Shown here: positions 1 through 6,328 of the stretch, piece after piece
Layout: every line of letters begins with the position of its first letter
Numbering within the stretch: the first letter of the stretch is position 1
DNA from: Bacteroidales bacterium UBA6360
GTDB lineage: Bacteria > Bacteroidota > Bacteroidia > Bacteroidales > UBA932
Direction: 5' to 3'
Length of the DNA: 7,061 nucleotides
Assembly (NCBI GenBank): GCA_002440085.1
Contig: DJRM01000080.1
Location: 1-7,061, forward strand
Made by a program: the position numbers and the translations under genes
Notes under the pieces: model-generated
What the model saw: only the letters and a program-made list of their open reading frames with translations
Databases searched by the model: none
Told to the model about the DNA's origin: nothing

Positions 1-153
1 AGAGACATATACGACGCGGCCGCCACCTTTTATGACACGATAATGGGCGACAGTGTGGACGACTTGACTTTGTGGCTAAAAACTTACGCACAATCACCCT
101 TGCGGGAGCTGCGGTCGCTTGCCTATGATTTCATATTTGTGCGCATGGAGTGA
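1..153 (+). pseudogene. 3' fragment of a transposase gene, possibly ISL3-like
   Basis: An open plus-strand frame runs in from the left edge and stops at TGA 151-153, giving 50 residues. Its pattern is a helical stretch (FYDTIM, residues 10-15), then LTLWLKTYAQSPLRELRSLA (22-41) and YDF. It resembles the segment just before the C-terminal block of ISL3-type transposases, where a WL-x-x-Y helix is followed by a short linker and an L-x-x-L-A helix. The block that should follow in that family (NG-x-x-EG-x-N and the final basic region) is absent, so the gene looks cut at its 3' end, or its frame runs past the end of the element into the neighbouring gene. It is the only plus-strand gene and overlaps the minus-strand secreted-protein stub. 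That this is coding is fairly likely; the ISL3 assignment is from remembered family pattern and is tentative. Confidence 0.45.
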
Positions 154-336
154 TACTATCTCTTCTGAAAATTTCTGTAGACGCTCGGAGTTGTCACTGA
201 AGTTGGGATCATATATTGAAGAACCCTGCCGGAACATTATTTCGACAGACTTGTCCATAGACTGCCCCATGGCAGCCACGCCGGACATCAACAATGCCAG
301 CGCAAGACATAACTTCTTCAGCAGGCTTAAGTTCAT
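94..336 (-). pseudogene. Truncated secreted OmpA-like protein (N-terminal stub)
   Basis: The frame starts at ATG 334-336 and gives 80 residues. Residues 1-24 are a clear signal peptide (basic MNLSLLKKL, hydrophobic core ALALLMSGV, then AAMG), with Gln25 as the likely first mature residue, as is common in Bacteroidota. Residues 31-60 (VEIMFRQGSSIYDPNFSDN, then ERLQKFSEEI) resemble the start of OmpA-type domains in Bacteroidales surface proteins, where F-R-x-x-S-x-x-D-x-x-Y/F-x-D-N precedes a beta strand and an ASPEG-like motif. That motif never arrives: after KYEIIG the frame reads KRPQLPQG and stops, in DNA that on the other strand codes for the transposase fragment. The gene is therefore best read as cut near position 115-150. 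A canonical promoter at 391-421 is still present, so a short product could be made. Function unknown; the OmpA relation is moderately supported. Confidence 0.55.
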
Positions 337-390
337 CTTTTCTACTTACCCAATACAACTTTTATGAATCCTTCCTCGAAGAATTCGCCG

Positions 391-421
391 CAAAAATAAT
401 CGGTTTTCGGTATTTCGCAAA
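391..421 (-). promoter_or_regulatory. Bacteroidota-type promoter for the secreted-protein stub
   Basis: On the minus strand TTTG (418-421, the -33 box) is followed after exactly 19 bases by TATTTTTG (391-398), matching the -7 consensus TAnnTTTG. Transcription would begin near 384 and leave a leader of about 47 nt before ATG 336. The -33 box lies only six bases past the stop codon of the upstream ATPase gene, so the two genes are packed tightly but the stub has its own promoter. Confidence 0.65.
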
Positions 422-426
422 AATTT

Positions 427-1584
427 TTAAATTTTTCGCATCCCATCCCATGGGATAACGTGTCCGTCGGAAGTTGTCATCGCCCTGTCACCAGCATATA
501 TGACAGATTTTCGAGTACTATCAGCGCCTGAAAGATTTCCCCAGAAATTCAGCCCCTTGAAGAAATCACGTGAGAAAGTGGCGCCGGACTTTATCTCATA
601 TCCGGATTGAATCCCGGACTCCGACCTAAGCAAATCGACCTCATTTCCGGTGCTGTCACGCCAGAATGACAGAGACGGCTCGGTTCCCTTGTTGAACGCA
701 GACTTGAAGAACTCGTTGATTACCATATTTTCAAACAGGCCGCCTCGCAGATAATGGGACGAAAGTTCCGATGGACTGCGCAGTTCCAGCAGCGAACAGG
801 CCAGGCCGGTGTCATAGAAATACAGTTTCGGAGACTTCACGAGCCTTTTTGAAAAATTGTTATAGTCCGGACGAAGGAAATATATAATATAGCTCTCCTC
901 AAGAATGGACAGCCACGAATCCACCGTTGGAGCCGTAACTCCGCACTCCACGGCTAAAGAGGCCTTGTTCAGCAACTGGCCGATTCTGCCGGCACATAGC
1001 TTGACAAGCTTTCTGAACTTGGACAAGTCCCCGATGTCCTTCATCCTGCGGACATCCCGATCTAGATAAGTACGGATGTAGCTCGGATAAAAATCCGTCG
1101 GCTCAATGCCCCTGTCGTAAATGCCGGGATAGCCACCCGTAAATATTTCATCATCTATGGAAGCATGGGGCAGACCGGCTGCAACCATTTCCGAATGGGA
1201 AAACGGAAGCAGCGTCAGCACTCCGACACGGCCTGCAAGAGACTGGTCAACAGCCGACATTAGATCGGCATTCTGCGAACCCGTAAGGATGTACATTCCC
1301 ATTTCTCCCGTGTTATCCGAATGGGTCTGCAAATACGACAGCAATGACGGAACGCGCTGCACCTCATCGATGATTGTCTCCGATGGGTAGTCCGCGATAA
1401 ACCCGCGCGGATCCATCTCAGCAAACTCCCGAGTGTCCAAGTCTTCCAAGGAGACACATTTATAGTCCGGAAACGTCATCCTTGCCAATGTAGATTTGCC
1501 TGACTGACGCGGCCCAGTCAATGTAACAAATGGGAATTTTGTTGACAATTGCAACAGTTTTGCCTGTAATTCTCGTGTAAACAT
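427..1584 (-). CDS. AAA-family ATPase with DUF4143 C-terminal domain
   Basis: This 385-residue protein has the full layout of the AAA_14/DUF4143 family, whose cellular role is not established. Walker A is GPRQSGKS (24-31), Walker B is ETIIDEVQ (69-76), and LTGSQN (100-105) is the sensor-1-like strand; SLAGR (115-119) carries a conserved Gly-Arg. YLDRDVRR (173-180) opens the DUF4143 part. A winged-helix-like segment follows at about 196-240 (AGRIGQLLNKASLA, then TVDSWLSILEESYII). FYDTGLA (256-262) and GGLFENMVINEF (281-292) are typical of the domain. The end holds a nuclease-like pattern, FWRDSTGNEVDLL (307-319) and YEIKSG (329-334), i.e. the D...ExK residues of a PD-(D/E)xK fold; whether it cuts DNA is unknown. 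No signal peptide or membrane segment is seen, so it should be cytoplasmic. The start ATG 1582-1584 lies about 20 bases after the -7 box, so the mRNA leader is only about 13 nt and has no Shine-Dalgarno sequence. It is a single-gene unit beside a broken relative of another subfamily. Length and motifs indicate an intact gene. Confidence 0.9.
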   Translation of the reverse strand: MFTRELQAKLLQLSTKFPFVTLTGPRQSGKSTLARMTFPDYKCVSLEDLDTREFAEMDPRGFIADYPSETIIDEVQRVPSLLSYLQTHSDNTGEMGMYILTGSQNADLMSAVDQSLAGRVGVLTLLPFSHSEMVAAGLPHASIDDEIFTGGYPGIYDRGIEPTDFYPSYIRTYLDRDVRRMKDIGDLSKFRKLVKLCAGRIGQLLNKASLAVECGVTAPTVDSWLSILEESYIIYFLRPDYNNFSKRLVKSPKLYFYDTGLACSLLELRSPSELSSHYLRGGLFENMVINEFFKSAFNKGTEPSLSFWRDSTGNEVDLLRSESGIQSGYEIKSGATFSRDFFKGLNFWGNLSGADSTRKSVIYAGDRAMTTSDGHVIPWDGMRKI

Positions 1585-1597
1585 ATAGCCATCAATT

Positions 1598-1636
1598 TCT
1601 TTGCAAATATAAAATCTAATTTTCGATTTGCAAAGA
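1598..1636. repeat. Perfect 11-bp inverted repeat around the ATPase promoter
   Basis: TCTTTGCAAAT (1598-1608) and ATTTGCAAAGA (1626-1636) are exact reverse complements separated by 17 bases. Each arm also contains the palindrome TTTGCAAA, so the site can be read as two palindromes whose centres are 28 bases apart. One arm covers the -7 box and the other the -33 box. This suits a repressor operator, possibly one bound by the gene's own product or a dimeric regulator, but no regulator gene is in view. Part of the likeness between arms follows from both carrying TTTG promoter boxes. Confidence 0.65.
1604..1634 (-). promoter_or_regulatory. Bacteroidota-type promoter of the intact ATPase gene
   Basis: On the minus strand TTTG (1631-1634) is separated by 19 bases from TATATTTG (1604-1611), a perfect fit to the -33/-7 promoter of Bacteroidota. 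The expected start of transcription is near 1597, giving a very short leader before ATG 1584. Both boxes lie inside the arms of the inverted repeat at 1598-1636. Confidence 0.75.
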
Positions 1637-1658
1637 GTCTAATGATAAACAAATTCTC

Positions 1659-2427
1659 TTAAATTCCCGAAGTCACTCCCCTACGGCACACGAAATCCGT
1701 CTCCTTGTCGTTGCGGGAGCGATAATAGAAGAGTTCATATTTCTTCAAGTCGTATCCGCGTTTGAGAAGTTCCATAAAGACTATATTTTCAAGCAGACGT
1801 CCGTAATTCCCGGACAACTCAAACGCACGGGCCATAATGAATCCGTTGTCGACGACATAACATTTTGCATCCGCTTTCTTCATGAGTTTCAATTTATTGC
1901 TGAAGCGCGGAAGACATTGGAAAAGGTAGGTATTCTGAAGATATGTCAGATACTTCTGAACCGTAGTCGTACTTGACATTTCAAGTTCATCCCGCACAGA
2001 GGATGCGCTGAACGGGTTTGTGAAATTCGACAGCATCCAGTCAGCGACACCATAAAGGTCATCAACCTTGCGGATTTTATATCTGCGCACAATGTCTTTG
2101 ACGATTATGGAGTCATATAGTCCCGAAAGATAGCCGGCCGCGACCTGCTCAGCGCCGATGATTTCCGGATAACCGCCATACTCCATATATTTTGAAACTG
2201 AAGAATTCAAACGGGCTACGAGTTCGGGCGTCTCCGCATCATCCTCAATCAAAGGAACTGACAGAAAATTCAGATACTCCTTTGCGGAAAACGGATAAAG
2301 CCTTATCTCCATTTATCGGCTTGCTGTCCCGATATGAAACTGCCTGCGCCATGGCAAAACGTTCCTGATAGTTCATCCCCAAGAGCATGTCAAGCTCTGC
2401 TTTCTGCTGAAGAATTATGCTTTTCAT
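1659..2427 (-). pseudogene. Broken AAA/DUF4143 ATPase gene (core deleted, 3' end missing)
   Basis: The gene starts at ATG 2425-2427 with MKSIILQQKAELDMLLGMNY and reads to DSKPI (38 residues), the usual run-up to a Walker A motif in this family. Instead of a P-loop, the DNA goes directly into coding sequence for MEIRLYPFSAKEYL in another frame (start of the open stretch at 2312), which normally follows the sensor-1 region. Walker A, Walker B and sensor 1 are thus absent and the halves are out of frame. The 217-residue second half holds GGYPEII (46-52), SIIVKDIVRRYKI (68-80), a winged-helix-like stretch (about 85-135) and GRLLENIVFMELLKRGYD (171-188). It then breaks off at FYYRSRNDKETDFVCRRG (195-212), followed by VTSGI and a stop, so the last nuclease-like strands with the ExK residues are missing. 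It differs enough from the 427-1584 protein to be another subfamily, not a recent duplicate. No ATPase activity is expected. Confidence 0.85.
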
Positions 2428-2449
2428 CCATAATTTGAGTTATAATGGA

Positions 2450-2479
2450 CAAAAATAAGATTTTTTCCATTACGGCAAA
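2450..2479 (-). promoter_or_regulatory. Probable promoter of the broken ATPase gene
   Basis: On the minus strand TATTTTTG (2450-2457) fits the -7 consensus, and TTTG (2476-2479) lies 18 bases upstream, one base short of the usual 19-21. Transcription would start near 2443, giving a leader of roughly 16 nt, similar to the intact ATPase gene. The promoter has apparently outlived the gene it served. Confidence 0.5.
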
Positions 2480-2503
2480 TATTTTGGATAAAATAGCAAA
2501 TAT
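2475..2503 (-). repeat. Direct repeat of ATATTTGC upstream of the broken ATPase gene
   Basis: Read on the minus strand, ATATTTGC occurs at 2496-2503 and again at 2475-2482, with starts 21 bases apart (two helical turns). The second copy includes the putative -33 TTTG. The same eight bases occur at the -7 box of the intact ATPase gene (1603-1610). This could be a regulator site, but AT-rich promoter sequence makes chance similarity plausible. Confidence 0.35.
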
Positions 2504-2508
2504 GCACG

Positions 2509-3585
2509 TCAGCGCAAAGAGGCGACGATTTCGCACATCTGCGGAAACTGGGCCTCCATCGACTGGAGAAGCTTGTACTGCGCGCGGGCACGGACGAGAT
2601 TGTGCTCCGGGTACTTCGTCTTGTAGTAGGTGTCGCCGTCGAGATAGTCCATCAGGAAGCGGAGAACCTGCTCGAAGGTGATGTAGCGGCCGGAGAAGGC
2701 GAGGTAGTCAAGTTCGGCGGGGCAGAGGGACGGTCCCATCTCGGAAAGGTAGCCCCGGATGTAAGCCGTGAACATTTCGAGGGACATGGAGACGGTCGAA
2801 AGATCCTGTGCGTCCTCGGCACCGGTGTTGGTGTAGCAGCGCAGGGCATCGCCGACGTCGTTGAGAACCGAGGCTGACATCACTGTGTCGAGGTCAATCG
2901 CGCACAGAACCTCACGAGTCTTGGCATCAAACAGGATATTGCTGATCTTCGTGTCGTTATGAGTTACGCGGCAAGGAATGGTGCCGTTTTCGATGAGTTC
3001 GGCGAAGTCAAGCATCTCCTTGCGGCGGCTCTCAATCCATTCTATTTCCTCAAGGCATGAGTCAACGCGTCCGGCGGCGTTGCGGGCAACGGATTCGTCC
3101 CATTGTGTGAAACGCCAGCGCATGTTGTGAAAGCCCTTGATGGTCTCGACAAGCGGTTCGTGAAAATCCGCGAGCAGAGCCTGGAAACGACCGATTCCTA
3201 CACCGCCCTGATAGGCAAGTTCCGGAGTGTCAGCCTGAGTGTAGGACAGAGTGTCATTGATGAAAAGGCATACTGCCCAAAATTCGCCGTTCTCGTCCTC
3301 GTAGTAGAGTTTTCCGTCCTTTGCAGGAATGACGGTGAGAGTCTCCCGAAGTGGGTCAGAAACCTTTTTCTTTATATGGTTCGTGACCTTCCAGATGTTC
3401 TCCATCATCCCCGGAACATCCGGAAAAACGGATTTATTCTTACGCTGAAGAATGTAGTCCGGGTCGTCTCCCTCAGTCTTCACAATTAGCGTGTCATTGA
3501 TAAATCCCTCTCCGAGAGGCCTGATTTCATGAATCTTGCCCTTCAAATCAAATTTCGATGCAATCTCAAGATATTTTTCCGTCAT
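2509..3585 (-). CDS. nahK: N-acetylhexosamine 1-kinase (NahK/LnpB-like)
   Basis: The 358-residue protein is an APH-fold phosphotransferase that closely follows Bifidobacterium longum NahK (359 residues) as I remember it. That enzyme uses ATP to phosphorylate GlcNAc or GalNAc at the anomeric position in the cytoplasm, feeding UDP-sugar synthesis or breakdown of mucin and milk glycans. Seen in the sequence: a glycine-rich nucleotide loop GEGFIND (25-31), YILQRKN (44-50) with K49 a candidate ATP-binding lysine, and the catalytic loop RVTHNDTKISNIL (206-218) with D211 the likely base. The metal-binding IDLDTVM (230-236) is followed by NDVGDALR (242-249). The C-terminal signature runs from FSGRYITFEQVLRFLMDYL (297-315) through GDTYYKTKYPEHNLVRAR (317-334). 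Start ATG 3583-3585 matches the family N-terminus. A terminator lies 24 bases upstream and no complete promoter is visible between them. No sugar nucleotidyltransferase partner is in the window. A related anomeric kinase such as AmgK, or another sugar specificity, is possible but fits less well. Confidence 0.85.
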   Translation of the reverse strand: MTEKYLEIASKFDLKGKIHEIRPLGEGFINDTLIVKTEGDDPDYILQRKNKSVFPDVPGMMENIWKVTNHIKKKVSDPLRETLTVIPAKDGKLYYEDENGEFWAVCLFINDTLSYTQADTPELAYQGGVGIGRFQALLADFHEPLVETIKGFHNMRWRFTQWDESVARNAAGRVDSCLEEIEWIESRRKEMLDFAELIENGTIPCRVTHNDTKISNILFDAKTREVLCAIDLDTVMSASVLNDVGDALRCYTNTGAEDAQDLSTVSMSLEMFTAYIRGYLSEMGPSLCPAELDYLAFSGRYITFEQVLRFLMDYLDGDTYYKTKYPEHNLVRARAQYKLLQSMEAQFPQMCEIVASLR

Positions 3586-3608
3586 AATTATGTGTGTTTA
3601 TATATTTC

Positions 3609-3644
3609 AAAAAAAGCAGTCCCGCCTCAAAAAGACGGAACTGC
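3609..3644 (-). terminator. Rho-independent terminator after the TonB receptor gene
   Basis: Transcribed from the minus strand, 3633-3644 and 3616-3627 form a 12-bp stem with a 5-nt loop, then seven U (3609-3615). Two stem positions (3621/3639 and 3625/3635) are G-U wobbles on this strand but A-C mismatches on the plus strand, and the U tract also follows only in minus-strand direction. It therefore serves minus-strand transcription, ending the receptor mRNA about 70 bases after its stop codon. Confidence 0.85.
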
Positions 3645-3714
3645 AAAAATAAAAAAAAATCATGAATCTGCGCCCTAAAAAAGCAAATGAAAAGCGCCGA
3701 GTCGGAGGGGATGC

Positions 3715-6150
3715 CTAAAAACTTAACCCAACTTTAAGCATGAAGTTGGCAGGAGCCTGAGGATATATGCCGATGCCGCCGAACTGAGTTCCATCCTCCA
3801 TAATGCCCTTGTACCAGCAGACACCGTCCACATAGTAGAGGTTGTTCAGCAGGTTGTTGACGTAGAGGCCAAGACGGATGGCACCGCCGTGCGCGAATGC
3901 CGTCCCATAGCGTCCGCTGAGCGAGAACTCGTGGGTGAGGGACAGGTTTGAGACAAAATAGCCGGGAATCGAACGGTCGTTGTTCTGCGTGTTGTCGACA
4001 TACTGCTTTCCGACATACTTTCCGTCAATGGCGAGCGTTGTGGTTTTCAGAGAGTTGTGGGAGACTGTAGCGAACGGCTTGAAACCGACACGGAGCATTC
4101 CCACAACGGAAGGGGACATCAGCATTGTGGTGTTGCCGAACGCGACCTCCTTCTGAACAGGTTTCCAGTCGGCGTCATAGACCGCCTCCCCGCTCTCGTC
4201 ATAAAGCTGGAATGACTCCTTGTAGTCCAAAACCTTGTTCAGGCTGAGAGTGACGTTTCCGGAAACGGAGAACCATTTGATGGGGTCGTAGGCAGCGGAT
4301 ATCTCCACGCCACGGCGGAAGGCACGGCCGACATTGTCCTTAATCGGATATCCTGTGTCGGACAGGCGGCCGGTTTCGAGGAGCATATCCCAATATTCCA
4401 TAAAATAGAAGTTCGCGCCCACGGCAAGCTTCGACGAGGTCCACTCATACCCGAGTTCCACATCGACCATTTCCTCCGGACGCACGCCCATATTGCTGCC
4501 GGCCTCGATGTTTTCCTTTATGTCCGGGCGACCGGGCTCACGATGTCCCTGAGCCGCAGAAATATATGCACGATGCCCGCCCTTGTGGAATGTGACTCCG
4601 GCGCGGGGGTTGAAGAACAGCCAATTGTTGGAATAAGCCATGTCAAGGTTGTCCTCGTCTCCCCTGCCCCACATACGGAGGTCAACGTCACGCAGCTGAA
4701 GGTCAATGTATGCCGTGAGCCATTCAATCGGAGTGTATTCGCCCCGGATGTAAGCGTTGTACTCCTGCTTGAGGGCATTGTTGTAGTACCATACATGATT
4801 GGCGTTGAACTTTTCGTAGGTCATGCCGTCCGCAGCCTGCCAGTCTGTGCCGAGGACACTACTATAGAGCACCTTACCAAAGTGGCCACCATCATAGCGC
4901 GACCAGCTCAGCCCTCCGGTGACGTCGATGAGGCCGGACTTCCAGCTGAGGTCGGTCTTGGCGACGAAATACCAGTTGTCCATGCACTTGTTGATGATGA
5001 AGTCCGAGGTCTTGAACTCGGAAGGGGCATAGGCCGCCATGCCGTATTTCTTGAACTTCTTGTCGGTCTTGTACTGGTCGTACCAGCCGTCACCTTTTGT
5101 GCAATTGAGAGTCGTGCTCCAGCTGAGAGCGTTCGCAAACTGGTGGGTGTAGTTGAGCTGAAGGTGATGCTGGGTGTAGTTGTCGGTCTCGTTGTCGTAG
5201 TAGAGCGTGGAATTGACAATCCTGTTCCCGTCGGAGTCAAGGACATAGCTTCCGTCGGGGTTGCGCCTGTAGTCGTAGTACTCTCCTGCACTGTTGTAGC
5301 GGCGGTCTTTGGCGTAGGTGTCAAGGTCGATGCCGTTCCAGGTTATGCCCGTCTTCTGCTTGCCCATGAGCCAGGTGAGTTTCAATGAGTTGCGCTCGTT
5401 CATCCAGCCGAGTGTGGCCATCGCCGACTGTACGTCCGCCTTCGCGTTTCGGATGTATCCGTCCGTGAAGTTGCGGGAATATGCGGCATTGAAGTACACC
5501 CCGGACTTGGTGAGTCCTGTGCCTGCAGCGACCGCTGAAGTAAAAGTATTGTAGGAGCCGTAGCCGAAATCCGCCGTCGCGAAAGGATGCGTCCCGACGG
5601 AAGCCGTGCTCATGTTCACGCTCGCGCCGAATGCTCCCGCGCCATTAGCCGATGTCCCGAGTCCCCGCTGGAGCTGAACTGAAGAAAGGAGCGTGGAGAG
5701 CGAAGGGATGTTCACCCAGAAAACCTCCTGCGATTCTGCGTCATTGAGTGTTATTCCATTGAGTGTCACGTTGATCTGCGAACCCTTGCTTCCGCGGACT
5801 GTCATCTTCGAGTAGCCGAGTCCCGTTCCGCCCTCGTTCGTTGCAATCACCGAAGGCTGCAGGCTGAGATTCATAGGAAGAGAGTTGATTGGGTTTGTAC
5901 GGACAAGTTCGTCCTTGCCTACAGTTGTGTAGGTAATAGGTGTGTTCTCACCGGCTCGTGAAGCAACAACGACAACGCTGTCAAGCCTTTCGACTTTGCC
6001 TCCGTCCTCATCAGAGGTGCCTGACTTTTCCGGAGAACCGGGAATTTGTAAAGAAATGTACATGGCATCGTGGGCCGATGCTGTTTTTCCAGAGACTGTC
6101 TGTCCCGAAAGAACGGTGCCGAGCACCGCAAAAAAAAGAAAACCTCGCAT
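3715..6150 (-). CDS. TonB-dependent outer-membrane receptor, predicted thiamin importer
   Basis: This 811-residue protein has a signal peptide (MRGFLFFAVLGTVLSG, with Gln17 a likely mature N-terminus, or a later cut after SA at 26). A short linker leads to a TonB-box-like stretch DSVVVVASR (57-65). The plug domain spans about 70-180 and includes YSKMTVRGSKGSQINVTLNG (113-132) and QRGLGTSANGAGAFGASVNM (161-180). The remainder is a 22-strand-type barrel rich in alternating aromatic strands; it ends in YVNNLLNNLYYVDG and finally VGLSF, whose terminal Phe is the usual barrel-assembly signal. There is no N-terminal carboxypeptidase-D-like repeat and no SusD partner, and at 811 residues it is shorter than SusC proteins, so it belongs with vitamin and siderophore receptors. 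Substrate is inferred from the TPP riboswitch in its leader: thiamin-regulated receptors of this sort (such as OMthi) are known in Bacteroides. No inner-membrane transporter (PnuT) or thiamin pyrophosphokinase follows; the gene is ended by a terminator. Start ATG 6148-6150 directly precedes the signal peptide and has no Shine-Dalgarno sequence. Confidence 0.9.
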   Translation of the reverse strand: MRGFLFFAVLGTVLSGQTVSGKTASAHDAMYISLQIPGSPEKSGTSDEDGGKVERLDSVVVVASRAGENTPITYTTVGKDELVRTNPINSLPMNLSLQPSVIATNEGGTGLGYSKMTVRGSKGSQINVTLNGITLNDAESQEVFWVNIPSLSTLLSSVQLQRGLGTSANGAGAFGASVNMSTASVGTHPFATADFGYGSYNTFTSAVAAGTGLTKSGVYFNAAYSRNFTDGYIRNAKADVQSAMATLGWMNERNSLKLTWLMGKQKTGITWNGIDLDTYAKDRRYNSAGEYYDYRRNPDGSYVLDSDGNRIVNSTLYYDNETDNYTQHHLQLNYTHQFANALSWSTTLNCTKGDGWYDQYKTDKKFKKYGMAAYAPSEFKTSDFIINKCMDNWYFVAKTDLSWKSGLIDVTGGLSWSRYDGGHFGKVLYSSVLGTDWQAADGMTYEKFNANHVWYYNNALKQEYNAYIRGEYTPIEWLTAYIDLQLRDVDLRMWGRGDEDNLDMAYSNNWLFFNPRAGVTFHKGGHRAYISAAQGHREPGRPDIKENIEAGSNMGVRPEEMVDVELGYEWTSSKLAVGANFYFMEYWDMLLETGRLSDTGYPIKDNVGRAFRRGVEISAAYDPIKWFSVSGNVTLSLNKVLDYKESFQLYDESGEAVYDADWKPVQKEVAFGNTTMLMSPSVVGMLRVGFKPFATVSHNSLKTTTLAIDGKYVGKQYVDNTQNNDRSIPGYFVSNLSLTHEFSLSGRYGTAFAHGGAIRLGLYVNNLLNNLYYVDGVCWYKGIMEDGTQFGGIGIYPQAPANFMLKVGLSF

Positions 6151-6197
6151 AAAGCAATTAACTAAAAATTAATACTATACGAGGGGGCTGGATTTTC

Positions 6198-6211
6198 GCG
6201 CGACACCGCGC
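6198..6211 (-). other. GC hairpin in the riboswitch-to-start leader
   Basis: GCGCG (6207-6211, minus-strand sense) and CGCGC (6198-6202) form a perfect 5-bp stem with a 4-nt loop between the aptamer and the receptor start codon. About ten bases downstream lies CCCCC (6183-6187), which can pair with GGGGG at the 5' end of the aptamer (6305-6309). No U tract follows, so this is not a classical terminator. Together they could be the expression platform, acting on translation or antitermination, but that is inference. Confidence 0.4.
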
Positions 6212-6227
6212 CGTTTCCATCGGAGTT

Positions 6228-6312
6228 GTGCATTCCCTTCGGCGGTATTGGCCGCATCAGGTTCAATGGGACTCTCTCAACCTGAACCCTTTACGGCTCA
6301 AGTACCCCCGCT
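6228..6312 (-). promoter_or_regulatory. TPP riboswitch (thi-box aptamer)
   Basis: On the minus strand the leader carries the conserved landmarks of the thiamin pyrophosphate aptamer in order. GGGGGU (6304-6309) is followed by an 8-bp stem CUUGAGCC/GGUUCAGG (6295-6302 with 6281-6288), then UGAGA (6275-6279), the pyrimidine-binding bulge. Next come UUGAACCUGAUG (6255-6266), a GCGG/CCGC stem (6252-6255 with 6242-6245) flanking AAUA, and GAAGGGAA closing near 6233. The common CUGAGA reads UUGAGA here; the bases that contact thiamin are kept. It lies 78 bases before the TonB receptor start, so TPP is expected to lower expression of that gene. No canonical -33/-7 promoter is visible upstream; the AT-rich stretch 6313-6330 is the likely region. 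Exact ends of the P1 helix are uncertain. Confidence 0.93.
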
Positions 6313-6328
6313 GATTATTTTATATATC

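Noticed and set aside
416..439. AT-rich inverted repeat at the end of the ATPase gene as a terminator
   Set aside because: The stem is only A-T pairs, the flanking GCG ends do not pair, and the segment is better explained as the -33 region of the next promoter.
1598..1636. Invertible (phase-variable) promoter flanked by inverted repeats
   Set aside because: The arms lie on the promoter boxes with only 17 bases between them, much shorter than known Bacteroides invertible promoters, and no invertase gene is present.
1..2508. A defence island or toxin-antitoxin module around the two ATPase genes
   Set aside because: Only one intact gene remains, the family has no proven defence role, and no partner toxin, nuclease, methylase or CRISPR repeat is visible.
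3103..3489. Plus-strand open frame (128 codons) opposite the kinase gene
   Set aside because: It is antisense to conserved NahK-like sequence and shows no recognisable motif, promoter or start signal.
2509..3585. Kinase as a thiamin kinase, because it follows a TPP-regulated receptor and thiamin kinases share the APH fold
   Set aside because: The match to NahK covers the full length and includes the C-terminal TKYPEHNLVR signature; a terminator also separates it from the receptor gene.
4543..5388. Long plus-strand open frame (281 codons) opposite the TonB receptor gene
   Set aside because: It lies wholly antisense to a well-conserved receptor, has a low-complexity Val-rich translation without family motifs, and is explained by codon bias of the true gene.
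3715..6150. SusC-type glycan importer
   Set aside because: The protein is too short, lacks the N-terminal carboxypeptidase-D-like domain and has no SusD gene beside it; the TPP riboswitch points to a vitamin.
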